Shown in pieces: positions 22,608-32,177 of a stretch of 64,000 nucleotides of DNA. Within the stretch, counting starts at the first letter, position 1, and every line of letters starts with the position of its first letter. The DNA lies in NCBI RefSeq assembly GCF_900103225.1, contig NZ_FNJH01000003.1, positions 1-64,000 of the forward strand, written 5' to 3'. The notes below the pieces were generated by a model that did not search any database, was not told the DNA's origin, and worked only from the letters and a program-made list of their open reading frames with translations. The translations under genes and the position numbers were made by a program. Source of the stretch: Pseudomonas congelans. Its GTDB lineage: Bacteria; Pseudomonadota; Gammaproteobacteria; Pseudomonadales; Pseudomonadaceae.

Positions 22608-24752
22608 ATGATCAGTACCGAACTCAAAACCCAGATCCAGGGCGCTTACTCGCGTTTCCTCGAAGCCAAGAGCCTCAAGCCACGCTATGGCCAGCGATTG
22701 ATGATCGCTGAAGTCGCCAAGGTGCTGGGGGACATTGACACCGATGAAGAGGGTCGTCGTTCGGGCGATCCTGCGGTAGTGGCGGTCGAGGCCGGAACGG
22801 GTACCGGCAAGACCGTGGCTTACGCCATCGCCTCGATTCCCACCGCCAAGGCGGCAGGCAAGCGGCTGGTGATCGCCACCGCGACCGTCGCCCTGCAGGA
22901 GCAGATCGTCTACAAGGATCTGCCGGACCTGATGCGCAACAGCGGTCTGAATTTTACCTTCGCCCTGGCCAAGGGGCGCGGGCGTTACATGTGCCTGTCC
23001 AAGCTCGACGCATTGCTGCAGGAAAGTGACGCGACCAACGCGACCGCGCAGCTATTCGAGGAAGAAGGCTTCAAGATCGAAGTCGATGAGGCCAGTCAGA
23101 AGCTTTTCACCAGCATGTTGCAGAAGCTGGCGGGCAACAAGTGGGACGGCGATCGCGACAGCTGGCCGCAGGAACTCGCCGATCAGGACTGGGCGCGTCT
23201 GACCACCGATCACAGCCAGTGCACCAACCGGCACTGCCCCAACTTTCAGCAGTGCGCTTTCTATAAGGCGCGTGAAGGCATGGGCAAGGTCGATGTGATC
23301 GTCACCAACCACGACATGGTGCTGGCCGACCTGGCACTGGGCGGCGGTGCGGTGCTGCCGGACCCGCGTGACACCTTGTATGTCTTCGACGAGGGTCACC
23401 ACCTGCCGGACAAGGCCATCGGCCACTTTGCCCACTACACCCGATTGAAATCTACCGCCGACTGGCTGGAACAGACCGCCAAGAACCTCGCCAAGCTGCT
23501 CGCCCAGCATCCGCTGCCCGGCGATCTGGGCAAGCTGATCGAGCAGGTGCCGGAGCTGGCCCGCGAGATCAAGGGCCACCAGCAGTTCATGTTCGGTGCC
23601 TGCGAGCAACTGGCGGATTTCCGCGCCGGTGAGGACATGCAGGGCCGCGAGCGCCCACGCCACCGCTTTGTCGGCGGCGTGATTCCCGAGCACATCCGCG
23701 AGATGGGTATCGAGCTCAAGAAAGGCTTTGCGCGCCTGGACGATCTGTTCACCCGCCTGACCGAGCTGCTCAAGGAAGGCATGGACGGTGAGGTCAACAT
23801 CGGCATCGCCAGCCATCAGGCCGAAGAGTGGTATCCGCTGTTCGGCAGCCTGCTGGCCCGCGCGCATGGCAACTGGGAATTGTGGACTGCGTTCACCGCC
23901 GAAGACCCGGAAGACAGCCCGCCAATGGCGCGCTGGCTGACCCTGGCCGACAGCGGTGCAATGTTCGATATCGAGGTCAACGCCAGCCCGATCCTGGCGG
24001 CGGAAATGCTGCGTCGCAATCTGTGGAACATCGCCTACGGGGCGCTGGTCACCTCGGCGACCCTGACCGCGCTGGGCAAGTTCGACCGCTATCGCATGCG
24101 TGCCGGGCTGCCTAAAGGGGCGGTGACCGCCGTGGTGCCAAGCCCGTTTCATCACGCCGATGCCGGTGTGCTGCGCGTACCGGACCTCAAGGCCGACCCG
24201 CGTGACTCGGTGGCCCATACCGCAGCGATCATTCGCGATCTGCCCGGTCTGGTGGAGGGATCGCGAGGCACGCTGGTGCTGTATTCGTCGCGCAAGCAGA
24301 TGCAGGATGTCTTCGACGGCCTGGACCGTGACTGGCGCAAGCAGGTGTTCATTCAGGGCAACCTGTCCAAACAGGAAACCCTCAACAAGCACAAGGCACG
24401 CGTCGACAGCGGCGAGTCCAGCGTATTGTTCGGGCTGGCCAGCTTCGCCGAGGGTGTGGACTTGCCCGGCGCCTACTGCGAACACGTGGTCATCGCCAAG
24501 ATCCCGTTCGCGGTGCCGGATGACCCGGTCGAGGCTGCGCTGGCCGAGTGGATCGAAGCGCGTGGCGGTAACCCGTTCATGGAGATCGCCGTGCCCGATG
24601 CCTCGTTGCGTCTGGTGCAGGCCTGTGGCCGCTTGCTGCGCACCGAAGAGGACCGCGGCACCATCACGCTGCTGGACCGGCGCGTGGTCACCCAGCGCTA
24701 TGGCAAGGCGATTCTCAATGCGCTGCCACCGTTCCGTCGGGAAATAACCTGA
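22608..24752 (+). CDS. dinG: ATP-dependent DNA helicase DinG
   Basis: XPD-like superfamily 2 helicase, 714 aa, full length. Walker A GTGTGKT is at 63-69 and the DEAH-box DEGH at 261-264. Four cysteines, C129, C205, C210 and C216, form the 4Fe-4S cluster site. The C-terminal domain carries GLASFAEGVDLPG and QACGRLLRTEEDRG (motif VI). It unwinds DNA 5'-3', resolving R-loops and damaged replication structures. In E. coli the gene is LexA-controlled; I found no convincing LexA box in the 107-bp upstream gap. The start codon context is plain. Confidence 0.95.
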   Translation: MISTELKTQIQGAYSRFLEAKSLKPRYGQRLMIAEVAKVLGDIDTDEEGRRSGDPAVVAVEAGTGTGKTVAYAIASIPTAKAAGKRLVIATATVALQEQIVYKDLPDLMRNSGLNFTFALAKGRGRYMCLSKLDALLQESDATNATAQLFEEEGFKIEVDEASQKLFTSMLQKLAGNKWDGDRDSWPQELADQDWARLTTDHSQCTNRHCPNFQQCAFYKAREGMGKVDVIVTNHDMVLADLALGGGAVLPDPRDTLYVFDEGHHLPDKAIGHFAHYTRLKSTADWLEQTAKNLAKLLAQHPLPGDLGKLIEQVPELAREIKGHQQFMFGACEQLADFRAGEDMQGRERPRHRFVGGVIPEHIREMGIELKKGFARLDDLFTRLTELLKEGMDGEVNIGIASHQAEEWYPLFGSLLARAHGNWELWTAFTAEDPEDSPPMARWLTLADSGAMFDIEVNASPILAAEMLRRNLWNIAYGALVTSATLTALGKFDRYRMRAGLPKGAVTAVVPSPFHHADAGVLRVPDLKADPRDSVAHTAAIIRDLPGLVEGSRGTLVLYSSRKQMQDVFDGLDRDWRKQVFIQGNLSKQETLNKHKARVDSGESSVLFGLASFAEGVDLPGAYCEHVVIAKIPFAVPDDPVEAALAEWIEARGGNPFMEIAVPDASLRLVQACGRLLRTEEDRGTITLLDRRVVTQRYGKAILNALPPFRREIT

Positions 24753-24862
24753 GCCAAAGATGAAGAGCGTTTCACATCTGTTCCCAAAGCGCTCGATCGC
24801 TGAAACAATACGGGCCGTTTAGCCTGTGCTCAGGCTCAGTATCGCCAGTCAGGAGTCAGCCG

Positions 24863-26011
24863 TTGCAGATCCAGGGTCATTACGAACTTCAATTCGAAGC
24901 AGTACTTGAAGCCTTTGCGGCGCTCTTTGACGACCCTCAGGAGCGCGGTGCCGCCTTGTGCATTCAGGTTGGCGGCCAGACCGTCATCGATCTGTGGGCG
25001 GGCACTGCCGACAAGGACGGTGCCGAGGCGTGGCACACCGATACTATTCTCAACCTGTTCTCCTGCACCAAGACCTTCACCAGCGTGGCGGTTCTGCAAC
25101 TGGTCGAAGAGGGCAAGTTGACGCTGGACGAACCCGTGGCCAGGCTCTGGCCCGAATTCGCCGCAGCGGGCAAGGCCTCCATCACACTGCGCCAATTGCT
25201 CTGCCATCAGGCGGGCCTGCCTGCGTTGCGTGAGCCGTTGCCTGCCGAAGCGCTTTACCAGTGGGACACCATGACCGCCGCCCTGGCAGCCGAAGAACCC
25301 TGGTGGACGCCGGGTCAGGGGCATGGTTATGCGGCGATCACCTATGGCTGGCTGGTGGGCGAGATGCTGCGCCGCGCCGATGGTCGAGGCCCCGGGGAAT
25401 CCATCGCTGCGCGTATCGCCCGCCCGCTGGGGCTGGATTTTCATGTCGGCCTTGCCGATGACCAGTTTCATCGCGTTGCCCACATCGCGCGTGGCAAAGG
25501 CAATGCCGGTGACGACGCTGCCCAGCGCGTGCTGCAGGCGACGATGCGCGAGCCGGCTTCGATCACTGCCAAGGCGTTCACCAACCCGCCGTCGATCATG
25601 ACCAGCACCAACAAGCCGGAGTGGCGCCGCATGCAGCAACCGGCGGCCAACGGCCACGGCAATGCACGCAGTCTCGCCGGTTTCTATAACGGTCTGCTCG
25701 ATGGCAGCCTGCTTGAAGCCGACATGCTCAATGAGCTGACCCGCGAACACAGCCTCGGTCAGGACAAGACATTACTGACCCCGACTCGACTGGGGCTGGG
25801 CTGCATGCTCGATCAGCCGGGCGTTGCCAACGCGACCTACGGCCTGGGGCCCAAAGCCTTTGGCCATCCGGGGGCGGGCGGCTCGGTAGGGTTCGCCGAT
25901 CCTGATGACGAGGTTGCCTTTGGCTTCGTTACCAACACCTTGGGGCCCTACATTCTGATGGACCCACGTGCGCAGAAACTGGTCGGGGTCCTGCGTGAGT
26001 GTTTGCAGTAA
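24863..26011 (+). CDS. Serine hydrolase of the beta-lactamase/EstB family
   Basis: A 382-aa protein starting at TTG with AGGAG 7 bases upstream; no better ATG exists. Active-site SxxK is S67-CT-K70. A tyrosine motif lies in GYAAITYGW and the third motif in FGHPGAGGS. No signal peptide, so probably cytoplasmic, like EstB-type esterases rather than AmpC beta-lactamases. Family members hydrolyse esters or cyclic amides; substrate unknown. Monocistronic, ended by a terminator. Confidence 0.85.
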   Translation: MQIQGHYELQFEAVLEAFAALFDDPQERGAALCIQVGGQTVIDLWAGTADKDGAEAWHTDTILNLFSCTKTFTSVAVLQLVEEGKLTLDEPVARLWPEFAAAGKASITLRQLLCHQAGLPALREPLPAEALYQWDTMTAALAAEEPWWTPGQGHGYAAITYGWLVGEMLRRADGRGPGESIAARIARPLGLDFHVGLADDQFHRVAHIARGKGNAGDDAAQRVLQATMREPASITAKAFTNPPSIMTSTNKPEWRRMQQPAANGHGNARSLAGFYNGLLDGSLLEADMLNELTREHSLGQDKTLLTPTRLGLGCMLDQPGVANATYGLGPKAFGHPGAGGSVGFADPDDEVAFGFVTNTLGPYILMDPRAQKLVGVLRECLQ

Positions 26012-26064
26012 GTATCGGCTATAAGTGCTTGTTTCATACCGACTGTCAGTTAAATGGCTGTAAC

Positions 26065-26089
26065 AGGAACCGTACGACGGTTTCTTTTT
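26065..26089 (+). terminator. Terminator of the serine hydrolase gene
   Basis: GGAACCG TACGA CGGTTTC stem followed by TTTTT, 54 bp after the stop codon. Confidence 0.75.
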
Positions 26090-26164
26090 CCAACTGCATC
26101 TTTATGCATGTTATACCGGCGTAGTTACGTCCTTCTGTCTGATCAAAACCGTTGCGGGTTACCC

Positions 26165-27325
26165 ATGTCGTCTAATAAAAGCCTCGTTCTCGCCCTGTGC
26201 ATCGCCGTGACCGGCTGTGCCCAAACTCCACAATCCGACTCTGCTGCAACCGGAGGCCATTGGTGGCAGTTCGGTTCCGGCAGCGACTCCGCTGACGCAG
26301 GCACCGCTGCCAAGGCCCCGGCATCGAGCCCGGCGCCCGCTCCGGTTGCCAAGGCTGCTGCCACGCCGGCACCTGTGGCAGGTGCTGAAAACAGCGCGCC
26401 ATGGTACTGGCCGTTCGGTTCGAACGATAACGCGCAGGCCAAACCTGATGCCGTGGCCGACAAGCCGGCAGCCAAGCCTGCCGCGCCGGCGATGGTTGCC
26501 AAGTCGGAGACCGACAGCAAGTGGTGGTGGCCGTTTGGCAACGACTCCGCCAAGGACGAGCCTAAAGCGCTGCCGATGCCTGATCCGAAAGTGACCCAGG
26601 CTTGGCTGGACGAGTACGAGCCACGCCTGCGCGCTGCAATCAAGGACAGCCCGTTCCAGCTGGAGCGTCGCGAAGACCTGCTGGCGATCACCGCGCCGGT
26701 CGACAGCTCGTTCAACCCTGACCGTCCGGCCATGCTGCTGCCCAACACATTGGGTCCGATCACCCGTCTGGCCAAGGTGGTCGAAGGCGATCAGAAAACT
26801 GCCGTGCTGATTCTCGGTCATGCCGACACTTCGGGTCCTACCGAAGCCAACCAGAAGATCAGCCAGGAACGTGCGCAGTCGGTCGCCGCGATTTTCCGTC
26901 TCAGCGGTCTGGAGCGTAACCGCCTGAGCCAGCGTGGCATGGGTGCGGTGATGCCGCGCGCTGCCAACGACAGCCTGCAGGGTCGTGCGCTCAACCGCCG
27001 GGTCGAGATCCTCATGACGCCGCAGGACACCATGCGCGCGCTGATGAGCCGCTACGCACTGCCGCCAGTGGCACCGACCATGGTCGCCACCCAGGACGTC
27101 AAGCCGGTTGCCCCGGCACCTGCCGCAGCACCTGCCAAGAAAGCCGCTGCGAAGAAAGACACCGCCAAGAAAGCTGCACCGGCCAAAGCCAGCACCGCCA
27201 AGAAGGCCGCGTCAGCCAAGACCACCGCAGCTGCTAAAAAGCCGGCAGCGACCAAAGCCGCTGCCAAGGCTCCGGCCAAAACCACAACGCCCGCCAAGAA
27301 GGACGACAGCCAGGCCAGTAACTAA
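26165..27325 (+). CDS. OmpA-domain lipoprotein with Lys/Ala-rich histone-like tail
   Basis: A 386-aa protein. A lipoprotein signal has lipobox VTGC at residue 19. Residues 20-150 are Ala/Pro-rich with three repeats of a Trp-rich segment (HWWQFGSGS, WYWPFGSND, WWWPFGNDS). The OmpA-like peptidoglycan-binding domain spans about 205-300 (ILGHADTSGPTEANQKISQ, with NRRVEI). Residues 320-386 are a repetitive Ala/Lys/Pro tail (PAKKAAAKK type) like histone H1 or AlgP. The start at 26165 is fixed by the lipoprotein signal. It probably anchors the outer membrane to peptidoglycan; the basic tail could contact teichoic-like or LPS phosphate, DNA or cell wall, but this is open. Confidence 0.8.
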   Translation: MSSNKSLVLALCIAVTGCAQTPQSDSAATGGHWWQFGSGSDSADAGTAAKAPASSPAPAPVAKAAATPAPVAGAENSAPWYWPFGSNDNAQAKPDAVADKPAAKPAAPAMVAKSETDSKWWWPFGNDSAKDEPKALPMPDPKVTQAWLDEYEPRLRAAIKDSPFQLERREDLLAITAPVDSSFNPDRPAMLLPNTLGPITRLAKVVEGDQKTAVLILGHADTSGPTEANQKISQERAQSVAAIFRLSGLERNRLSQRGMGAVMPRAANDSLQGRALNRRVEILMTPQDTMRALMSRYALPPVAPTMVATQDVKPVAPAPAAAPAKKAAAKKDTAKKAAPAKASTAKKAASAKTTAAAKKPAATKAAAKAPAKTTTPAKKDDSQASN

Positions 27326-27399
27326 GCCTGTCAGCACCCACGCGGATCGTCACTGACGCTTCGCGTGGGGTCGATCCGTGACCTCGCAGGAACCAAGCC

Positions 27400-28047
27400 A
27401 TGACCCAGACCCTGGCCGATATGCGCCGTGACTACACGCGCGACGGGTTGACCGAAGCGCAATCGCCGGACGAGCCCTTTGCACTCTTCCATGCATGGTT
27501 CGCCGATGCGGTGAACACCGAGCAGCCGCCTGTCGAGGCCAACGCCATGACATTGGCGACGGTTGATGAGCAAGGACGTCCACATTGCCGTGTCTTGCTG
27601 CTCAAGGGCCTGGACACTCAGGGTTTTACGTTTTTCACCAACTACGAAAGCGCCAAGGGCCAGCAGATCGCTGCACGTCCCTTTGCCGCGATGACCTTCT
27701 TCTGGCCGACACTGGAGCGCCAGGTGCGTATCGAGGGCCGGGTGGAGAAAGTCTCTGCGCAAGAATCCGACGCTTATTACCAAGTTCGTCCTCTGGGCAG
27801 CCGCCTGGGTGCATGGGCCTCGCCACAGAGTCGCGTGATCGCGGATCGCGACGAACTGGAAGGCCTGATCAGACAGACGGAACAACGTTTCTCAGACACC
27901 CAGCCACACTGCCCCGAGCATTGGGGTGGCTATCGTCTTTTGCCCGAGCGGATCGAGTTCTGGCAGGGTCGCTCCAGTCGACTTCACGACCGTTTGAACT
28001 ATCGTTTGATAGACGACAGATGGATACGTGAGCGCCTTGCACCCTGA
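27400..28047 (+). CDS. pdxH: Pyridoxamine 5'-phosphate oxidase
   Basis: FMN-dependent oxidase making pyridoxal 5'-phosphate from pyridoxine or pyridoxamine phosphate, 215 aa, normal length. Family patterns include [33 protein letters not shown] and the C-terminal [12 protein letters not shown] with WIRERLAP at the end. AGGA lies 8 bases upstream. Cytoplasmic homodimer; vitamin B6 salvage and de novo pathway. Monocistronic. Confidence 0.97.
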   Translation: MTQTLADMRRDYTRDGLTEAQSPDEPFALFHAWFADAVNTEQPPVEANAMTLATVDEQGRPHCRVLLLKGLDTQGFTFFTNYESAKGQQIAARPFAAMTFFWPTLERQVRIEGRVEKVSAQESDAYYQVRPLGSRLGAWASPQSRVIADRDELEGLIRQTEQRFSDTQPHCPEHWGGYRLLPERIEFWQGRSSRLHDRLNYRLIDDRWIRERLAP

Positions 28048-28194
28048 TTGAATTATTCGTTTGGCCAGTCGTCTGAGCGTTATGCGGGCTGTGGCTGTAT
28101 GAGGCCTGAATCAATTTAATTTGCAGGCTCGGGGCCGTGACAGCACCTTTGTCGGGTAGTCTAATGGCCACTGATTCCTCTGGAGATTCCTTTT

Positions 28195-28659
28195 ATGCGC
28201 AAGTCTGCTCTTCTGGTTGCTTCGTTCACTGCCATGGCGCTTACGCTGGGCGGCTGTACCTCGAATCTGACCGGTGATTCCTATTCCCGTGACGAGGCCA
28301 GGACCGTACAGACAGTTCGCATGGGGACGATCGAATCCTTGCGTCCGGTCAAGATCGAGGGCACCAAGACCCCGATCGGCGGCGCGGCGGGTGCAGTCGT
28401 CGGCGGCGTGGGCGGCAGCGCTATCGGTGGTGGTCGCGGCAGTATCGTGGCAGCGGTGATCGGCGCAGTGGCCGGTGGTCTGCTGGGTTCAGCGACTGAA
28501 GAAGGCCTGACCCGTACGCAAGGTGTGGAAATCACCGTGCGTGAGGACGACGGCAGCATGCGTGCCTACGTGCAGCAGGTTCAGGAAAACGAGATTTTCC
28601 GGGTCGGCGAGCGCGTGCGCATCATGAGCGTCAACGGCACCAGCCGCGTTACTCACTGA
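28195..28659 (+). CDS. Glycine-zipper outer membrane lipoprotein (SlyB-like)
   Basis: A 154-aa lipoprotein with lipobox LGGC at residue 21 and a glycine-zipper 2TM domain (GGAAGAVVGGVGGSAIGGG, then AAVIGAVAGGLLGSA). C-terminal beta domain ends VRIMSVNGTSRVTH. Resembles SlyB/PcpL, outer-membrane lipoproteins linked to PhoPQ and envelope stress. GGAG is 9 bases upstream, and a strong terminator follows, so it is a single-gene unit. Confidence 0.88.
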   Translation: MRKSALLVASFTAMALTLGGCTSNLTGDSYSRDEARTVQTVRMGTIESLRPVKIEGTKTPIGGAAGAVVGGVGGSAIGGGRGSIVAAVIGAVAGGLLGSATEEGLTRTQGVEITVREDDGSMRAYVQQVQENEIFRVGERVRIMSVNGTSRVTH

Positions 28660-28677
28660 TCAGTAGCACCGCACAGC

Positions 28678-28711
28678 AAAACCCCGAGCCGAAATGCTCG
28701 GGGTTTTTTAT
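28678..28711 (+). terminator. Rho-independent terminator of the SlyB-like gene
   Basis: AAAACCCCGAGC CGAAAT GCTCGGGGTTTTTT, a GC-rich stem with a clear T-run, 19 bp after the stop. Confidence 0.92.
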
Positions 28712-28806
28712 TGCCAGGCGTGAATATATATCGTGTCAATGCCCAGCGTTGTCATTTAGCTCCGGACGCTCCGCGTCCGATCCTTAAAGTGAGCCGCAGC
28801 TTTTAT

Positions 28807-28858
28807 GTGTGACGCGCAGCGTCACGAAATACGTTCCCACGCGAAGCGCGGGAACGAT
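28807..28858 (+). repeat. Dispersed twin-hairpin repeat
   Basis: GTGTGACGCGCAGCGTCAC and TTCCCACGCGAAGCGCGGGAA hairpins followed by CGAT. It is 14 bp past the stop of the convergent FAD oxidoreductase gene and could form the 3' end of that transcript. Confidence 0.8.
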
Positions 28859-28871
28859 GGTCATCGTCAGG

Positions 28872-30485
28872 TCAGCCCTCAATCCCCAGCATGTCGCGCA
28901 CCAGCGCTTCAGCCACCCGAATGCCGTCCACGCCAGCCGAGAGAATCCCGCCCGCATAGCCAGCGCCTTCACCGGCCGGGTAAAGGCCTTTGGTGTTCAG
29001 GCTCTGCAGGGTCGGTCCGCGGGTAATACGCAGCGGAGCCGAGGTGCGGGTTTCGATGCCGGTCAGCACAGCGTCGTGCAGCGAGAAACCTTTGATCTGC
29101 TTGTCGAACGCAGGCAAGGCTTCACGAATCGCTTCGATGGCAAAGGCGGGCAGGGCCTCGGCAAGGTCCACCAGCTTCACACCGGGCTTGTAGGAGGGTT
29201 CAACGCTGCCCAGCGCGGTCGAGGCCTTGCCGGCAATGAAGTCGCCGACCAGCTGCGCAGGAGCCTCATAACTGCTGCCGCCGAGCAGATAGGCGTGGGA
29301 TTCCAGACGCTCCTGCAACTCGATACCGGCCAGCGGGCTGCCAGGGTAGTCCTGTTCCGGCGAGATACCGACGACGATGCCCGAGTTGGCATTGCGCTCG
29401 TTGCGTGAGTATTGGCTCATGCCGTTGGTGACCACTCGGCCAGGCTCTGACGTGGCTGCCACGACCGTGCCGCCAGGGCACATGCAGAAGCTGTAGACCG
29501 AGCGACCGTTGCTGGCGTGGTGCACCAGTTTGTAATCGGCTGCGCCCAGCTTGGGGTGACCGGCATACTTGCCCAGTCGTGCGCGGTCGATCAACGATTG
29601 CGGGTGTTCGATGCGAAAGCCCACCGAGAACGGCTTGGCTTCCATGAACACGCCACGGCCGTGCAGCATGCGGAAGGTGTCGCGCGCACTGTGGCCCAGC
29701 GCGAGGATGACATGTCGCGACTCGAGCTGTTCGCCGCTGTCGAGCTGGACGCCCATCAATTGGCCGTCCTCGATCATCAGGTCGGACACGCGCTGCTGAA
29801 AGCGCACTTCGCCGCCCATCGCTTCAATCTGATGGCGCATGTTCTCGACCACGCCCGTCAGGCGGAACGTGCCGATATGCGGCTTGCTGACATAGAGGAT
29901 TTCTTCCGGCGCGCCGGCTTTGACGAACTCGTGCAGCACCTTGCGGCCGATGAATTTCGGGTCCTTGATCTGGCTGTAAAGCTTGCCGTCGGAAAAGGTC
30001 CCGGCACCGCCCTCGCCAAACTGCACGTTGGACTCGGGATTGAGCACGTTTTTGCGCCACAGCGCCCAGGTGTCCTTGGTGCGCTGGCGAACTTCGGTGC
30101 CGCGCTCGAGGATGATCGGCTTGAAGCCCATCTGCGCGAGCAGCAGCCCGGCAAAGATACCGCATGGTCCGAAACCCACGACGATCGGGCGCTCTGTCAG
30201 CCCCTCGGGAGCGTGACCGACCACTTTATAGCTGACATCGGGTGCCGGGCCGACGTGGCGGTCATTGGCCAGCTTGCGCAACAGTGCCTCTTCATCCTTG
30301 ACCTGGAAGTCGATGGTGTAGATGAAGCACAGCTCGGAAGACTTTTTGCGCGCGTCGTAACTGCGCTTGAAGAGGGTAAAGTCCAGCAGCTCGCCGCTGT
30401 CGATACCCAGGTGCTTCAAGAGCGCAACGCGCAGGTCTTCTTCCGGATGATCGATCGGCAGCTTGAGTTCGGTGATTCGTAACAT
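28872..30485 (-). CDS. FAD-dependent oxidoreductase (COG2509 type)
   Basis: A 537-aa flavoprotein. The FAD-binding Rossmann motif is VVGFGPCGIFAGLLLA at about residue 101, with GEGAGYAGGI near the C-terminus. The first 90 residues form a separate N-terminal domain found in this COG2509 family (uncharacterised FAD-dependent dehydrogenases). MCPGG in YSFCMCPGGTVVAA is a family hallmark. The physiological substrate is unknown. Monocistronic; the start has only a weak ribosome site. Confidence 0.85.
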   Translation of the reverse strand: MLRITELKLPIDHPEEDLRVALLKHLGIDSGELLDFTLFKRSYDARKKSSELCFIYTIDFQVKDEEALLRKLANDRHVGPAPDVSYKVVGHAPEGLTERPIVVGFGPCGIFAGLLLAQMGFKPIILERGTEVRQRTKDTWALWRKNVLNPESNVQFGEGGAGTFSDGKLYSQIKDPKFIGRKVLHEFVKAGAPEEILYVSKPHIGTFRLTGVVENMRHQIEAMGGEVRFQQRVSDLMIEDGQLMGVQLDSGEQLESRHVILALGHSARDTFRMLHGRGVFMEAKPFSVGFRIEHPQSLIDRARLGKYAGHPKLGAADYKLVHHASNGRSVYSFCMCPGGTVVAATSEPGRVVTNGMSQYSRNERNANSGIVVGISPEQDYPGSPLAGIELQERLESHAYLLGGSSYEAPAQLVGDFIAGKASTALGSVEPSYKPGVKLVDLAEALPAFAIEAIREALPAFDKQIKGFSLHDAVLTGIETRTSAPLRITRGPTLQSLNTKGLYPAGEGAGYAGGILSAGVDGIRVAEALVRDMLGIEG

Positions 30486-30582
30486 TAAGGGGTCCAGTTT
30501 TCGGGCCGCAGGTTCAGCCCGACAGCACTACAAGAACCGGCGATTATAAGCGCTGAACCCCTTTGGCGGCGAGCCTGGGCGA

Positions 30583-31263
30583 TCAGTCGTCGCGTGAACC
30601 GCCGTAATAACCGCAGCCACGCTGGGCCTGGCCGTTGATACGCAGCTCTGCGGTGAGGTGTTGCACCGAGCCGTCGACGCTGTCGACGCAGCGCTGTGGC
30701 GCGACCCAGATCTCGATGCGCTGGTTGTTGGCTTCGCTGCTGACGCTGAAACTGCCGTCCGGCAGCTTCTCTTCCACGTAGGGCAACGCCAGTGGCGCGA
30801 CGCCCTCGCGCTCCAGGACCATGCCCTTGCCGCTGACATTGACGTTCCAGGCGGGCTTGTTGCCATTGACGTGCAATGTCAGGCGTTTGAAATTGAGGTC
30901 TTCACAGGCCTGGCCGGGACGCTCTACGCGGTACAGCTGATGCAGGTCCAGCTGACCGTCACTGTTGGCCGCCTTGCTCGCGGCAAAGCTGCCGCGCAGG
31001 TCGGCAAACACCGTGCCCTTGCTGTCTGCCAGCGAGGCCGCTTCCTGCAGAATGCCGGTATTGCCGCGATCCTTGACCACGTAGCGACGCTGCTCGTTAC
31101 ACGGTTTGAACAGCAACTGGCCGTTCTCCCCGGTCAGGTCGCCCTGCATACGGAGCATGCCCGCTGTGGAAACCTTCGGCTCCTCGGCCTGTTTACCGAG
31201 CAACTGACACCCTGCAAACAGCGGTAGAAGAGCAAATACGAGGACGGAACGGGCAGCAAACAT
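30583..31263 (-). CDS. COG3650-type lipoprotein
   Basis: A 226-aa lipoprotein (lipobox LFAGC at residue 19) with a mature region of two related beta domains: GQLLFKPCNEQRRYVVKDRG and, later, a META-like segment ending IEIWVAPQRCVDSV. Similar to the uncharacterised COG3650 family, which binds no known ligand. GGAG lies 8 bases upstream. Envelope-associated; function unknown. Confidence 0.72.
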   Translation of the reverse strand: MFAARSVLVFALLPLFAGCQLLGKQAEEPKVSTAGMLRMQGDLTGENGQLLFKPCNEQRRYVVKDRGNTGILQEAASLADSKGTVFADLRGSFAASKAANSDGQLDLHQLYRVERPGQACEDLNFKRLTLHVNGNKPAWNVNVSGKGMVLEREGVAPLALPYVEEKLPDGSFSVSSEANNQRIEIWVAPQRCVDSVDGSVQHLTAELRINGQAQRGCGYYGGSRDD

Positions 31264-31390
31264 GATGTGGTCTCCAGACAGGTGCCGCCACGTTACTCAG
31301 ACTGGAGGTGCATCACAAGAGGGGACGGCCAGGGCTGCGCCGCACGTGTCGCTGTATACACGTCTTGAGGTGACTACCGCAGAATCGCAA

Positions 31391-31442
31391 TGTGACGCGG
31401 AGCGTCACGAAAAGGCGTTACCACGCGGAGCGTGGTAACGAT
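31391..31442 (+). repeat. Dispersed twin-hairpin repeat
   Basis: TGTGACGCGGAGCGTCACG and TTACCACGCGGAGCGTGGTAA: the second hairpin has A/T in place of C/G at matching positions on both arms relative to most copies, a compensatory change. Located 33 bp past the livF stop, likely at the 3' end of the branched-chain transport operon. Confidence 0.82.
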
Positions 31443-31475
31443 CATCAAGAAGCCATCTCGGGAGGTGGCATGCGC

Positions 31476-32177
31476 TTAGCCGCCCAGATACGCGTCCCGC
31501 ACTTTCGGATCGACCAGCAGCTCTTCACCTGTGCCTTGCATGACCACGCGGCCGTTTTCCAGTACGTAGGCGCGGTCGGCGACTTTCAGGGCCTGGTTGG
31601 CGTTCTGTTCGACCAGAAACACCGTCACGCCATCGCGACGCAGCTGTTCGACGATCTCGAAAATCTGCTGGATGATGATCGGCGCCAGGCCCAGTGAAGG
31701 CTCGTCCAGCAACAGCAGCTTGGGCTTGCTCATCAGCGCACGACCGATGGCCAGCATCTGCTGCTCGCCACCGGACATGGTGCCGCCACGCTGATTGAAG
31801 CGTTCCTTGAGGCGCGGAAAGAGATGCAGGACCTTGTCCATCTGCTCCTGATAATCATCCTTTTCCGTGAAGAAACCGCCCATCGCCAGATTTTCTTCAA
31901 CGGTCAGACGCGCAAACACCCGACGGCCTTCCGGCACCACGGCAATGCTCTTGCGCATGATGATCGACGACTCCAGCCCGACCAGTTCCTCGCCCATGTA
32001 GCGAATACTGCCGCTGTGAGCGCGCGGCGAGCCGCACAGGGTCATCAGCAGGGTGGACTTGCCCGCGCCGTTGGCGCCGATCAGGGTGACAATTTCACCC
32101 TGGCGCACTTCCACGTTGACGCTGTGCAGCGCCTGGATCTTGCCGTAGAAGGTGGAAACGTTTTCGAACTGCAGCAT
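31476..32177 (-). CDS. livF: Branched-chain amino acid ABC transporter ATPase LivF
   Basis: Cytoplasmic ATPase (BraG in P. aeruginosa), 233 aa. Walker A GANGAGKST, signature MSGGEQQM and Walker B LLLLDEPSLGLAP are all present. Its ATG directly follows the livG stop codon, so translation is coupled. Last gene of the operon; a twin-hairpin repeat follows. Confidence 0.95.
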   Translation of the reverse strand: MLQFENVSTFYGKIQALHSVNVEVRQGEIVTLIGANGAGKSTLLMTLCGSPRAHSGSIRYMGEELVGLESSIIMRKSIAVVPEGRRVFARLTVEENLAMGGFFTEKDDYQEQMDKVLHLFPRLKERFNQRGGTMSGGEQQMLAIGRALMSKPKLLLLDEPSLGLAPIIIQQIFEIVEQLRRDGVTVFLVEQNANQALKVADRAYVLENGRVVMQGTGEELLVDPKVRDAYLGG

